From assembly GCA_016872555.1 (NCBI GenBank), contig VGZO01000041.1:1-39507 (forward strand): 39,507 nucleotides of DNA, read 5' to 3'. The notes under the pieces are model-generated. The model did no database searches and had not been told where the DNA came from. It saw only the letters and a program-made list of their open reading frames with translations. Made by a program: the position numbers and the translations under genes. Below, in pieces: positions 16,361 through 24,689 of this stretch. Numbering within the stretch: position 1 is the stretch's first letter; every line of letters starts with the position of its first letter. This DNA is from Planctomycetota bacterium (GTDB lineage: Bacteria; Planctomycetota; Planctomycetia; Pirellulales; UBA1268).

Positions 16361-17642
16361 TCACCTCCGCCCCGCGGACGACGCCCCCCTTCGTCCAATC
16401 GCACGACCAGCCGGGAAACGCCAGCGCCGGGTAGGGGTCGGGGGGGATCGGAGCGGACGACTCGTGGACCACGTCGAACTGCCGGTCGGAGCGGATCCGG
16501 CCGATCCGGCAAGGCTTGGCACAGTGCTGCGTGGCCGGATCCATCGCCAGCCGGCCGCCGGGACCGGCGAACGACACGCCGTCGCGGAGGGCCTGGAGCA
16601 CCGCCCCGGTGGCCACCGATCCGGCACGGCGCACGGCGGCAGCCCAGAGGTGGAGGAGCGAGTAGCCCGTCTCCATCGTGTCGCTGGTCACCCGGTCGAA
16701 GCCGAACTCACGGCGGAAGCCGGCGATCCACTCGCCGTTGCCCGCCCCGTCGTCGCTTTGGAAGTAGGCGGAGACGGCGTAGTGCCCTGCCACGACGTCG
16801 GGGCGGAGGAGGCGCAGTTCATCCTCACCGATCGTCGTCGACATGACCGGGAGTCGGCGCGGGTCGAGGCCGGCCTCCGCGAGCCGGGAAAACAGCGCCA
16901 GGGCCGGCGTCCCGGAGAGCGTGCTGAGGATGCAGTCGGCGCCGCTCGACGTGATCGTCTCGACCGTGTCGGCGGTCACCGCAGCGGTCGTCGGGACGAG
17001 GATCACGCCGGCGAATTGCAGGGCCCGGTCGATCAGTGCCCGGCGGACGACGTGGGTCATCGTCCGGCCGTAGAAGTCGTCGCTGCCGACCACGAACAGC
17101 CGCCGCCGCAAGCCGCCGGCGGCCGACTGCAGCCAGTCGAGGACCGGCAGGACCTGTTGGTTGGGGATCTGACCGCCGTAGATGACGAACCGCGACGACT
17201 CGTTCCCCTCGTAGGGCACGCCGTAGAACAGCAGCCGCTTGTATTCCTCGACGCTGGGAATCACCGCCTTCCGCGACGGTGTCGACCAGCAGCCGAACAG
17301 CGCCACGGCGCCGCCGTCGAGCAACCGGCGGGCGCGGTTGGCGAACAGGTCGGGACGGGATCGGGTGTCGGGGGCGGAAAACTCGATCTGCCGGCCGAGC
17401 AGGCCGCCGCCGGCGTTGATCTCCTCGATGGCATGGATCTGCGCGTCGCGGACCGGTGTCGCGCTGATCGCCACCGGACCGGTCTGGGAATGGAGCAAGC
17501 CGATGGTCACGGTCCGCACCGGGGTCGGCAGGCCGCAGCCGGCGATCGTCACCGGACCGAGTGCCCGCGCGGCGGCGAGCGTCGCGGCCCAGCCGTCCCG
17601 GACGGCGGCGCGGCGGCTGCGGCTGTCGGCCTGGCGCGGCAT
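16361..17642 (-). pseudogene. UrtA-like (urea/amide-type) substrate-binding lipoprotein, apparent frameshift at a G6 run
   Basis: About 427 residues of a periplasmic-binding protein of the branched-chain amino acid/urea type (Peripla_BP_5, UrtA/AmiC group): IGLLHSQTGPVAIS, IEEINAGGGLLGRQIEF, ALFGCWSTPSRKAVIPSVEE, FYGVPYEGNESS and PNQQVLPVLDWL match the group closely. A lipobox (TIAGC, C36) suggests membrane anchoring. GAGGAG overlaps the stop of the upstream DUF4239 gene. As written, the frame has no stop at the expected end and runs antithetically through the AIM24 gene to 15666. Dropping one G from the GGGGGG at 16389-16384 gives a TGA at 16363-16361, exactly within the AIM24 ribosome binding site. 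This is a real frameshift, a sequencing error, or recoding. No UrtBCDE genes are present. Confidence 0.8.
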
Positions 17643-17646
17643 CGCC

Positions 17647-18432
17647 TCACTCCTCGACCATGTGGGCGTACAGCGTCTCGAACACCTCCGGCGCGATGCT
17701 CACCTCGCCGCGGAACGGATTGTCCATCGCCGCGATCAGGAAGATCATCGTGCCGAGGTAGGCCGACAGCAGGCCACCGAGGAGCAGATGGGTGACGAAC
17801 TTCATGTCGAACAGCCAGACCATCGCGATCGTGATCAGCGCCCCGAGGATCACGACGTACCACATCACCACCGGGATGCTCGACGTGACCGCGAACAGGC
17901 GCATCCGCCGGGCCTCGAGGAACGAGTTGAATTGCCGCAGCGCCTCGGCATGGAGGATCTCCTCGGCGGGGGTTTCCGGCTGGAAAGCGAGCAATTGCTC
18001 CTCGAACGCCTGGGCACGGACCGACCCCTCGACCGGGACGATGCCGCGGCGCTGCAGCGGCCAGGCATATTTGATGACGTAGCGCGTGTAGTCGCGCAGC
18101 GCCCAGCGCAGATTCTGGCCCCACGGCGCGGGGTACTGGCCGACGTCTTCATACAGCGCCGCCAGCGCCGCCGCCTCGTGGGTGACGTTGGCCTCGGCGG
18201 CGGAGAAATTCTGGTAGGCAGTGACCGCGATCAGGCCGAGCAGCAGGCCGTAGAACACGCAGAAGCACGACAGCACGTAGCCGACGACGTCGTTGCACGC
18301 CGGGGTCGAACGGACGAACTGGCGGAGGATCGGCCGGACGACCAGCGCCCCGCCCCAGTAGATCCCGACGAACAGCGCGATCATCCCCAGCGCGAGCGTC
18401 GCCGAGGGGATGTCGTAAATCCAGTAGAGCAT
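17647..18432 (-). CDS. DUF4239 (bestrophin-like) membrane protein
   Basis: A 261-residue membrane protein with four hydrophobic segments arranged 2+2: ATLALGMIALFVGIYWGGALVV and GYVLSCFCVFYGLLLGLIAVTAY near the N-terminus, then a 100-residue charged helical domain, then VVMWYVVILGALITIAMVWLF and LLLGGLLSAYLGTMIFLIAAM. The C-terminal DNPFRGEVSIAPE is the characteristic DUF4239 ending. The ATG at 18432 was preferred over a TTG at 18495. Its stop is 4 bases from the substrate-binding gene. A second member is at 31190-32002. A channel-like role is suggested only by distant bestrophin similarity. Confidence 0.85.
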   Translation of the reverse strand: MLYWIYDIPSATLALGMIALFVGIYWGGALVVRPILRQFVRSTPACNDVVGYVLSCFCVFYGLLLGLIAVTAYQNFSAAEANVTHEAAALAALYEDVGQYPAPWGQNLRWALRDYTRYVIKYAWPLQRRGIVPVEGSVRAQAFEEQLLAFQPETPAEEILHAEALRQFNSFLEARRMRLFAVTSSIPVVMWYVVILGALITIAMVWLFDMKFVTHLLLGGLLSAYLGTMIFLIAAMDNPFRGEVSIAPEVFETLYAHMVEE

Positions 18433-18505
18433 CGCGGTGCGGCGGCGGCGGACGGACTCCGGGGAGGTTTCGCCCCGGGGAAGCGATGGTACCAACGCCG
18501 CGGGG

Positions 18506-19078
18506 TCACTTCACGTCGTCGCCATCCAGCGCATAAATCGCCAGATGGCCGCCACCGGGCCCGCGCAGTTCCTCGACGCGAAACACCCCCGTCACCGCCA
18601 CCGGCCGGATCGAGAACTCGGCGCTCGTGCCCGGCGCCATCCGCACGACGACGCAGTCGTGGAGCGCCGCGCCGGGGCCGAAGCAGCACTCCATGTTGTC
18701 GCGCACGAGAACGAACTGGGTGAGCCCGGTCTGCTGGAAGCTGGGGAGGATGTAGCCGCGGATCCGGACGCGCTGTCGCTCGAGCTCGCGGACCCGCGGC
18801 GTGAGCGCGTCGGGGGTGAAGGGTGCGCCTTTTTCCAGCCCGAGCTTGATGTCGTCGAACGTGATCTCGCGCGGTGCGGCAGGCGCGGCGGAGGTCGCCG
18901 CGGCGGCGGGGGCGGCGGGCAGCGCCGTCGACGGCGATCCCCCGGGGGCCGCGTCGGCCGCGGGAGGAACGGGGCGCGTGGCGGGGGATCGGGGGCCACC
19001 GCAGCCGAGCAGCGCCACCACCCCGGTGACCGTCGCGCCGGCGCGGAGGGCCTGGAATAATGGAAGGGAGGAAGCCAT
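18506..19078 (-). CDS. DUF3299-like lipoprotein
   Basis: A 190-residue lipoprotein (ALLGCGG lipobox, C26) with an Ala/Pro-rich linker and a C-terminal domain of about 110 residues of the DUF3299 type: RVRIRGYILPSFQQTGLTQFVLVRD then ECCFGPGAALHDCVVVRM, which places a Cys-Cys pair in a loop. It is clearly paralogous to the gene directly upstream (19113-19799), which has GYMYPGKQQRGIVQFVLVRD and DCCFG. The Cys pair and family habit of sitting beside ABC-type permeases suggest a metal or redox role in the envelope. The ATG at 19078 lies 34 bases after the upstream stop. Confidence 0.82.
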   Translation of the reverse strand: MASSLPLFQALRAGATVTGVVALLGCGGPRSPATRPVPPAADAAPGGSPSTALPAAPAAAATSAAPAAPREITFDDIKLGLEKGAPFTPDALTPRVRELERQRVRIRGYILPSFQQTGLTQFVLVRDNMECCFGPGAALHDCVVVRMAPGTSAEFSIRPVAVTGVFRVEELRGPGGGHLAIYALDGDDVK

Positions 19079-19112
19079 GAGATCAGTGCCGGCTCGTCCA
19101 CCGCCGCGCTGC

Positions 19113-19799
19113 TCAGCGGAGGGTGGCGTTTTCGAGGTGGTAGAACACGCCCCCCTCGAGGGCCGTCGTGCCGGTCGGTCGCACCGAGAACCGGCCGGCC
19201 ACCTTGCACACCTTCGGTGTGAACATCGTGCCGACCGGATCGGCAAGTTGCACGAGCACGCGGTCGGTGATCTTGGGATTGCCACCGAAGCAGCAGTCGC
19301 CCTGGTCGCGGACGAGGACGAACTGCACGATCCCGCGCTGCTGCTTGCCGGGATACATGTAGCCCTTGAGGAGCACGTCGCGGCCGTCGAGGGCCAGGGC
19401 GCTTTCCGGGATCATGTGGGGCGGGTCGCCGGGGAGCGGCTGGAGCGCGCCGTAGTCGATCCGCTCGAACCCCTCGGGCAGCTCGGCGGCGTAGACGCCC
19501 GCCTGCCAGGCGAGGCCCGCGACGAGGGCCACGGCGGCGACGAGCGTCGCGCCGATCGCCAGCAGCCGGCCGGTGTAGTCCTCGGGGCGGGTGGCGATCG
19601 CCCGCCAGCCGATCACTCCGGCGACGAGGGCGCCGAGCGGCACCAACGCCAACCACCAATCGAGAAGCGTGAGTGGCGAGAGGACGGCGAGCACGACCGC
19701 CGGGACCACGGTGGGCGGCAGCGCGCGGTAGCGGTCGGCGTCGCCGGCGACGGGCCGCGCGACGTCGGGGGCGGGAGTATCGAACAGGCCGCTGGCCAT
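19113..19799 (-). CDS. DUF3299-like protein with two N-terminal membrane helices
   Basis: A 228-residue protein. Residues about 28-67 hold two adjacent hydrophobic segments (VVPAVVLAVLSPLTLLDW, LALVPLGALVAGVIGW, a DUF4190-like hairpin), and about 80-104 hold another (LLAIGATLVAAVALVAGLAWQAG). The external C-terminal domain is DUF3299-like (DVLLKGYMYPGKQQRGIVQF, DCCFGGNPKITDRVLVQL). It is the membrane-embedded partner of the lipoprotein downstream. No ligand can be assigned. The ATG at 19799 is 31 bases after the stop of the CPFC gene. Confidence 0.82.
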   Translation of the reverse strand: MASGLFDTPAPDVARPVAGDADRYRALPPTVVPAVVLAVLSPLTLLDWWLALVPLGALVAGVIGWRAIATRPEDYTGRLLAIGATLVAAVALVAGLAWQAGVYAAELPEGFERIDYGALQPLPGDPPHMIPESALALDGRDVLLKGYMYPGKQQRGIVQFVLVRDQGDCCFGGNPKITDRVLVQLADPVGTMFTPKVCKVAGRFSVRPTGTTALEGGVFYHLENATLR

Positions 19800-19829
19800 G
19801 GTGTCGGGCCCGGAGGACAGGAAGGGGGA

Positions 19830-21365
19830 TCAGCCGTGACGGGTGGCGGCATGGAGGGCGGTGCGGACGATCGACGCCAGAAGCAGGCCCAGCGCCGCGA
19901 CCATCAAGCCCCAGGGAACCCACGAGCCCTCCGTGGATGGCGACGCGGCGAGGGCCGGCGGCACGGCGCCGGCTGGATCGACCGCCGCGCGGTCGTCGGT
20001 GGCGTCGTCGTCGGCGAGTACGGGGGCGACCCGGGCGACGAGGGCGGCGTCGGTGCCCGAATCGGCGGTTGGTGCAGGTGCCGAGGGAGTTGCGGTCGAG
20101 GGATCACCCGGATCGCCGTCGTCCGCCGTGGTCGCCGCCGGCGGCGGTGTGGCGCCGCCCCCTTTTGCCGCCAACACCCCCGCGAACCCCGCCAGCGTCG
20201 CCGCCCGGCGCACCGCCTCGGGGTCGATCGCGGCCAGTCGCTTCACCGCCGCGTCCGCCTCGGGAAGCGGGCAGGCCTTGAGGTAATTGATCACCGGCTC
20301 ACGGACGAAGATGTTGTCGTCGGTCGCGTCGGTGAACAGTTGCTCGAGCCGACCGACCACAGACCAGTCCTGCCAGCGGGCCAGATCGGCGATCACCAGA
20401 TCCGCCAGCTTCGGCTCGTCGAGGAGCTTGCGCAGCGACGCCAATACCCGCTCCCGCGGCACGTCACGCGATTCCTCGCCGAGGAACCGCAGCGCCATCA
20501 CCGCGGCGTAGGTTTCGGTGAACGGTACGTCGCGTTTGCCTCCGGGAAGGAACAGCCGGTCGACCAGATCGAGCCCCGTGGCTCCCTCGAGCGTGACGTA
20601 GCAGGCGATCAGGGCATCGAGCCCGGAGCGGACCTCGGCCTTGTCGCCGTCGTACCCCTCGCCGGCGAGGATCGCGGCGATCCGCGCGGCATCGGCCTTA
20701 CTGCCGCAGACCCCGAGCATCGTGGCGTAGAGCCGGCGCCGGTTGGAGGCGACCTTCGGATTCTCGATCCACGCCAGCAGTTGGGCCGCGTCCATGCGGC
20801 TTTCGAGCCCACGGACGTCGTCGTACGGGGCGACGGCGAACTCGTCGTAGGCGTCGCGGGCGAGCGTCTCGTCGGCGTCCTCGAGGTATTGCTGGAAGAA
20901 CGCCAGCCGATCCGGACCCTTCTCCGGCAGCGTCGCCAGCCGGCGGATGTAGTCCACCGCCCGGTCGCTGACGGCGATCGGGGTCGACCAGACCAGTTTC
21001 GGCGGCTCGACCGCCATCAGCAGGTGGAGCCCGCCGACCGGCTTGCGATCGAGCATGATCGTCTCGATCGGCGTCCCGTCGGGGCCGGAGTGCCCGGCCT
21101 CGGTGACGAGGTCCCCTCCCTTGAGCACCTCGACGACCTCGAACCGGCCCTTGGGGAGCGGGCCGTCAGCCCGCAGTTTCAGCGCTCCCTCGGCCGGTGC
21201 TTCCACCAGCCGGGCGATCACCGCCGCCTGGCTCTGGGCGATTTCCTGGGCGAAGGTCAGCGACACCGCGCTGCAGAACGGGCAGGCGGCGGCCGGGCGC
21301 GGAAGCGATCCCAGGGCCAGGCCGAGGACCGTCACGGCGGCGACGAGCGAGCGGAGTTTCTTCAT
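19830..21365 (-). CDS. CPFC-motif helical-repeat protein with C-terminal membrane anchor (paralogue 1)
   Basis: A 511-residue exported protein. After a signal peptide (LVAAVTVLGLALGSLPRPAAA) the mature chain begins CPFC. An N-terminal beta-rich part (residues about 45-150: RFEVVEVLKGGDLV, THE-type strands) resembles domains that follow cobalamin- or metal-type Cys motifs in other secreted proteins, but no family is certain. A helical-repeat solenoid (about 160-390) follows, then a Thr/Pro/Ala-rich linker and one membrane helix (PWGLMVAALGLLLASIVRTAL) at the C-terminus, giving a type I topology with the domains outside. It is paralogous to 14485-15621. It lies between the ABC permease gene and the DUF3299 genes, implying a shared function. 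Confidence 0.82.
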   Translation of the reverse strand: MKKLRSLVAAVTVLGLALGSLPRPAAACPFCSAVSLTFAQEIAQSQAAVIARLVEAPAEGALKLRADGPLPKGRFEVVEVLKGGDLVTEAGHSGPDGTPIETIMLDRKPVGGLHLLMAVEPPKLVWSTPIAVSDRAVDYIRRLATLPEKGPDRLAFFQQYLEDADETLARDAYDEFAVAPYDDVRGLESRMDAAQLLAWIENPKVASNRRRLYATMLGVCGSKADAARIAAILAGEGYDGDKAEVRSGLDALIACYVTLEGATGLDLVDRLFLPGGKRDVPFTETYAAVMALRFLGEESRDVPRERVLASLRKLLDEPKLADLVIADLARWQDWSVVGRLEQLFTDATDDNIFVREPVINYLKACPLPEADAAVKRLAAIDPEAVRRAATLAGFAGVLAAKGGGATPPPAATTADDGDPGDPSTATPSAPAPTADSGTDAALVARVAPVLADDDATDDRAAVDPAGAVPPALAASPSTEGSWVPWGLMVAALGLLLASIVRTALHAATRHG

Positions 21366-21440
21366 GCCCCGATTCTACCAGCCCCCCGCGGCCGACACCC
21401 CCCGGCGGTCCGCGAGCGGGACCCGGCCGCGGGCGGCCGG

Positions 21441-22784
21441 TCAGCCCGGCCCCTGTAGCCAGCGGGCCACGTCGGTCCGGTAGGCGGCGATCGCGGGCAC
21501 CAGGGCGGCGACGATCCCGACCAGGACGAGCCCCGGCACGAGCAGCAGTTCCGTTCTCGGCGCCGCCGACAGCACGCTGGCAGAGACGCCGGCGTTGGTC
21601 GAGATCCACGGGCCCAGGGCCCCCACCAGCAGGTGACCGAGGATCCACCCGGCCAGGCCGCCGCCGACGGCCAGGAGAACCGCCTCGGCGAGCACCGCGG
21701 AGAGCACCACGCTCCGCCGGGCGCCGAGGGCACGCATGATCGCCACGTCGCGCGTCCGTTCCAGCGACGAGCCGATCATGCTCACCAGGATCCCGATCGC
21801 CGACACGAGCACCACCATCGCCGTCACCAGCAACAGCAGCAGTTCCAGCGGCCGGACGAACAGGTCGAGGAGTTGACGGATCTCGCCGACGGGGAGCACC
21901 GCCTGGGCGTCGCGCCCCTCGTTGATCGCCGTCCGCAGGACCATCGCCGACAGCTCCGCCGGCAGCGACGGCATGCCGGGGAGCCCGGGCTGGGAGGACG
22001 TCTCGAGGAGGATCGCGGTCACCTCGCGCTGCGCCTCGGGGAGGGGCGCGGGGCGGCCGAGAGCCGACGGCGGCGGCGGTGGGGGCGGCTCGACCCCCTC
22101 GGGAAGCGGCTTGGCGTGGCCGTCCTGGAGATAGAACCCCTCCATGTTGACGAACACGCCGCGGTCGATCGGCGTGTCGGTCCGGGCGAGGATCCCGACG
22201 ACCCGGAACGGATCGTGGACCGGGCCATTGTCGGCGCCGTGCGTCGGCGAAAACGTATCGCCGACGGCGAGCCGCAACTTCGCGGCGACGGTGGCGCCGA
22301 GCACGCCGGCGAAATAGTCGTCGTCGCGGAAATTGCCCCCCGCCGCGAACACGAACGGTTCGCCGTCGCCGCGGGTCAGCTCGCCGAAGAACGCGGCGTC
22401 GGTCCCGATCACGCGGAACGAGTTGAAATAGTCCCCCATGCAGATCGGCACGGCAGTCTTCGTGCTCGCGGCGAACCGGCCGTCGACACCGTCGGCGCGG
22501 CGCGCGGCCGGGAGGAACTCGGCGTAGAACGCCCAGGGGACGTTCTCGATCGGCTTGCTGATGAAGTAGACGCTGTTGAGCACCAGCTGCAGTGGGCTCC
22601 CCTTGGCGCCGACGATCATGTTGTAGCCCAGCCCGGCACCGCTCTCGAACGCCTTCTGCACCAGCCCCGCGGTGACCAGCGTCGCCACGACCAGTGCCAC
22701 GCCCAGCGCCAACGACAGGCTCGTCAGCAGGCTGGTGAGGGGCCGCTGCCGGATGCTGCGCCAGGCGATGCCGAGGATCCCCAT
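21441..22784 (-). CDS. FtsX/MacB-type ABC transporter permease
   Basis: A 447-residue permease of the MacB/LolE (FtsX) class. One membrane helix near residues 15-40 (TSLLTSLSLALGVALVVATLV), a periplasmic domain of about 220 residues (MacB_PCD), then three helices (LLLLVTAMVVLVSAIGILVSMIG; SAVLAEAVLLAVGGGLAGWILGHLL; LLLVPGLVLVGIVAALVPAIAAY). The family motif ERTRDVAIMRALGARR lies between the second and third helices. A GTG at 22793 overlaps the ATPase stop, but ATG 22784 has GGAGGGGAG at proper spacing and was chosen. This class usually moves lipids, lipoproteins or peptides, or drives mechanotransmission, and does not import small solutes. Confidence 0.92.
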   Translation of the reverse strand: MGILGIAWRSIRQRPLTSLLTSLSLALGVALVVATLVTAGLVQKAFESGAGLGYNMIVGAKGSPLQLVLNSVYFISKPIENVPWAFYAEFLPAARRADGVDGRFAASTKTAVPICMGDYFNSFRVIGTDAAFFGELTRGDGEPFVFAAGGNFRDDDYFAGVLGATVAAKLRLAVGDTFSPTHGADNGPVHDPFRVVGILARTDTPIDRGVFVNMEGFYLQDGHAKPLPEGVEPPPPPPPSALGRPAPLPEAQREVTAILLETSSQPGLPGMPSLPAELSAMVLRTAINEGRDAQAVLPVGEIRQLLDLFVRPLELLLLLVTAMVVLVSAIGILVSMIGSSLERTRDVAIMRALGARRSVVLSAVLAEAVLLAVGGGLAGWILGHLLVGALGPWISTNAGVSASVLSAAPRTELLLVPGLVLVGIVAALVPAIAAYRTDVARWLQGPG

Positions 22785-22789
22785 CGGTG

Positions 22790-23497
22790 TCACTCCCCTC
22801 CGACCGTCGCCCGGGCATGCCCCGCGGCGGCGCGGTTGAAGTGCTCGAGCCGCAGCCGCCGGGGAAACAGCCCCGCCACCTCCGGCGCGTGGGTCACGAC
22901 CACCAGCGCCACGCCGTGCGCCGAACAGGTGTCGCGGAGCAGGTCGATGACCTGCGCCTGGTGGGCGGGATCGACGCTCGCGGTCGGTTCGTCGGCGAGC
23001 ACGACGCGCGGCCGGTTGGCCAGTGCCCGGGCGACCGCGACGCGCTGCTGCTGGCCGACCGAGAGCTGGGCGGGACGGTAGCCGAGGCGGTGGGAGAGGC
23101 CGACCGCGTCGAGCAGGCCCTCGGCCCGGCGCCGGTCGGGGCGATCGGAACCGAACGACATCGCGACCAGCACGTTTTCCAGGGCGGTGAATCCGGGGAG
23201 GAGATTGAACGACTGGAACACGAGGCCGAGCTTGTCGGCGCGGAGCCGGTCGCGCTGCGGCTCCGCCAGCCTGGTGATGTCGATGCCGTCGACGAGGACG
23301 TGGCCGGTGTCGGGGCGGAGGATGCCGGCGATCACGTTGAGGAGTGTCGACTTGCCGGAACCGCTCGCCCCCTCGAGCGCCACCTGCGCGCCGGCCGGGA
23401 TCGTCAACTCGGGCACGTCGAGGATCTCGACGCGGCCCCCCTCGGGCTGCGGAAACGACTTGCGGACGCCGGCGAGTTCGATGACGGGCGTGGTCAT
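22790..23497 (-). CDS. LolD/MacB-type ABC transporter ATP-binding protein
   Basis: A 235-residue ATPase with all motifs: Walker A GASGSGKST, Q-loop LVFQSFNLLPGFTALENVLV, signature LSVGQQQRVAVARAL, Walker B RVVLADEPTASVD and the switch histidine in VVVTHAPEV. The LVFQSFNLLP type Q-loop and short length put it in the LolD/MacB/SalX subclass, which pairs with FtsX-type permeases such as the one it overlaps. ATG 23497 gives MTTPVIELAGVRKSF, the normal start of the family. It is the first gene of the long minus-strand run. Confidence 0.94.
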   Translation of the reverse strand: MTTPVIELAGVRKSFPQPEGGRVEILDVPELTIPAGAQVALEGASGSGKSTLLNVIAGILRPDTGHVLVDGIDITRLAEPQRDRLRADKLGLVFQSFNLLPGFTALENVLVAMSFGSDRPDRRRAEGLLDAVGLSHRLGYRPAQLSVGQQQRVAVARALANRPRVVLADEPTASVDPAHQAQVIDLLRDTCSAHGVALVVVTHAPEVAGLFPRRLRLEHFNRAAAGHARATVGGE

Positions 23498-23563
23498 GAC
23501 GAGAATGTACGCGGCGGGCGACGACGGCGTCACGGGCACAGTGGCGCGGGGGGCGCCGGCGAT

Positions 23564-23593
23564 TTGAGCGGCCGGCGGTGGGAGGTGTATATT
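23564..23593 (+). promoter_or_regulatory. Probable sigma-70-type promoter of gap
   Basis: TTGAGC (23564-23569) and TATATT (23588-23593) are spaced by 18 bases and lie 75 bases upstream of the GTG start of gap. They match four of six and five of six positions of the bacterial -35 and -10 consensus and stand out in very GC-rich sequence. Confidence 0.5.
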
Positions 23594-23667
23594 CCGCCCG
23601 CGTTTTCCCCTCCGTTTCGTCTCGCGCCGGCGCCCGAGGGCCGGTTCACCGCAGCAGGAGCGATCTC

Positions 23668-24684
23668 GTGCCCATCCGCGTCGGTATCAACGGTTTCGGT
23701 CGCATCGGCCGCCTCACCTACCGTGCCATCTACGAGAAGTACGGCCTCGGCGGCGACGTGCAGGTGGCGGCCCTCAACGATCTCACCGACGCCAAGACCA
23801 ACGCGCATCTCCTCGAGTTCGACTCCAACTACGGCCCGTTCAAGGGTGCCGTCGGGCACGACGGCAACGACCTGGTCGTCGACGGCCAGAAGGTCCACGT
23901 CTTCGCCGAGCGTGACCCCGGCGCGATCCCGTGGGGCAGCCAGGGGGTGCAGATCGTCGTCGAGAGCACCGGGTTGTTCACCGACGCGACCAAGGCGGCG
24001 GCCCACCGGCGCGACAGCGTCAAGAAGGTCGTGATCTCGGCACCGGCCAAGAACGAGGATCTGACCCTCGTCCTCGGCGTCAACAACGAGATGTACGACC
24101 CGAAGAAGCACCACGTCATCTCCAACGCCTCGTGCACCACCAACGGGCTGGCGCCCGTCGCCAAGGTGCTCCACGAGACGTTCGGCATCGACCGCGGGCT
24201 GCTGACCACGGTCCACGCCTACACCAACTCCCAGAAGACGGTCGACACCGCCGCCAAGGACCTCCGCGACGCGCGCGCCGCGGCCCTGAACATCGTCCCC
24301 TCGAGCACCGGTGCCGCCCGGGCGGTGGGGCTGGTGATCCCGGCCCTGCAGGGGAAGTTCACCGGGATGGCGTTCCGTGTCCCGGTGCCGACGGTGAGCA
24401 TCGTCGACTTCACCGCGCTCCTCCTCCGCGAAGCGTCGCCGGCCGACATCAACGCGGTGATGAAGAAGGCCGCCGACGGGCCGCTGAAGGGAATCCTCCG
24501 CTACTCCGACAAGGAGCTGGTCTCGACCGACCTCAAGGGGGATCCGCACAGCTCGATCTTCTCGGCGGTCGACACCATCGGTCTCGGCAACTTCGTCAAG
24601 GTGGTGAGCTGGTACGACAACGAGTGGGGGTACTCCAACCGCGTCGCCGACCTGCTCAACTTCCTCGAGGACCGTGGGCTGTAG
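23668..24684 (+). CDS. gap: Glyceraldehyde-3-phosphate dehydrogenase, type I
   Basis: A 338-residue glycolytic/gluconeogenic enzyme converting glyceraldehyde 3-phosphate, phosphate and NAD(P)+ to 1,3-bisphosphoglycerate. The Rossmann start is VGINGFGRIGRLTYRA, the catalytic C156 is in SNASCTTNGLAP, and the C-terminal WYDNEWGYSNRVADL is intact. The GTG at 23668 was chosen because AGGAG lies 8 bases upstream and it gives the canonical N-terminus; the longer frame would add 30 unrelated residues. It is monocistronic with its own promoter and converges on the coiled-coil lipoprotein gene. Confidence 0.98.
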   Translation: MPIRVGINGFGRIGRLTYRAIYEKYGLGGDVQVAALNDLTDAKTNAHLLEFDSNYGPFKGAVGHDGNDLVVDGQKVHVFAERDPGAIPWGSQGVQIVVESTGLFTDATKAAAHRRDSVKKVVISAPAKNEDLTLVLGVNNEMYDPKKHHVISNASCTTNGLAPVAKVLHETFGIDRGLLTTVHAYTNSQKTVDTAAKDLRDARAAALNIVPSSTGAARAVGLVIPALQGKFTGMAFRVPVPTVSIVDFTALLLREASPADINAVMKKAADGPLKGILRYSDKELVSTDLKGDPHSSIFSAVDTIGLGNFVKVVSWYDNEWGYSNRVADLLNFLEDRGL

Positions 24685-24689
24685 CGGAC

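Noticed and set aside
15666-17642. A 658-residue UrtA-like protein reading through the AIM24 gene
   Set aside because: The last 230 residues are Arg/Pro-rich and overlap a recognised gene in another frame; a one-base indel at the G6 run explains it better.
18801-21458. Plus-strand open frame of 885 codons
   Set aside because: Antisense to four recognisable minus-strand genes; translation is low-complexity and full of Arg, Gly and His.
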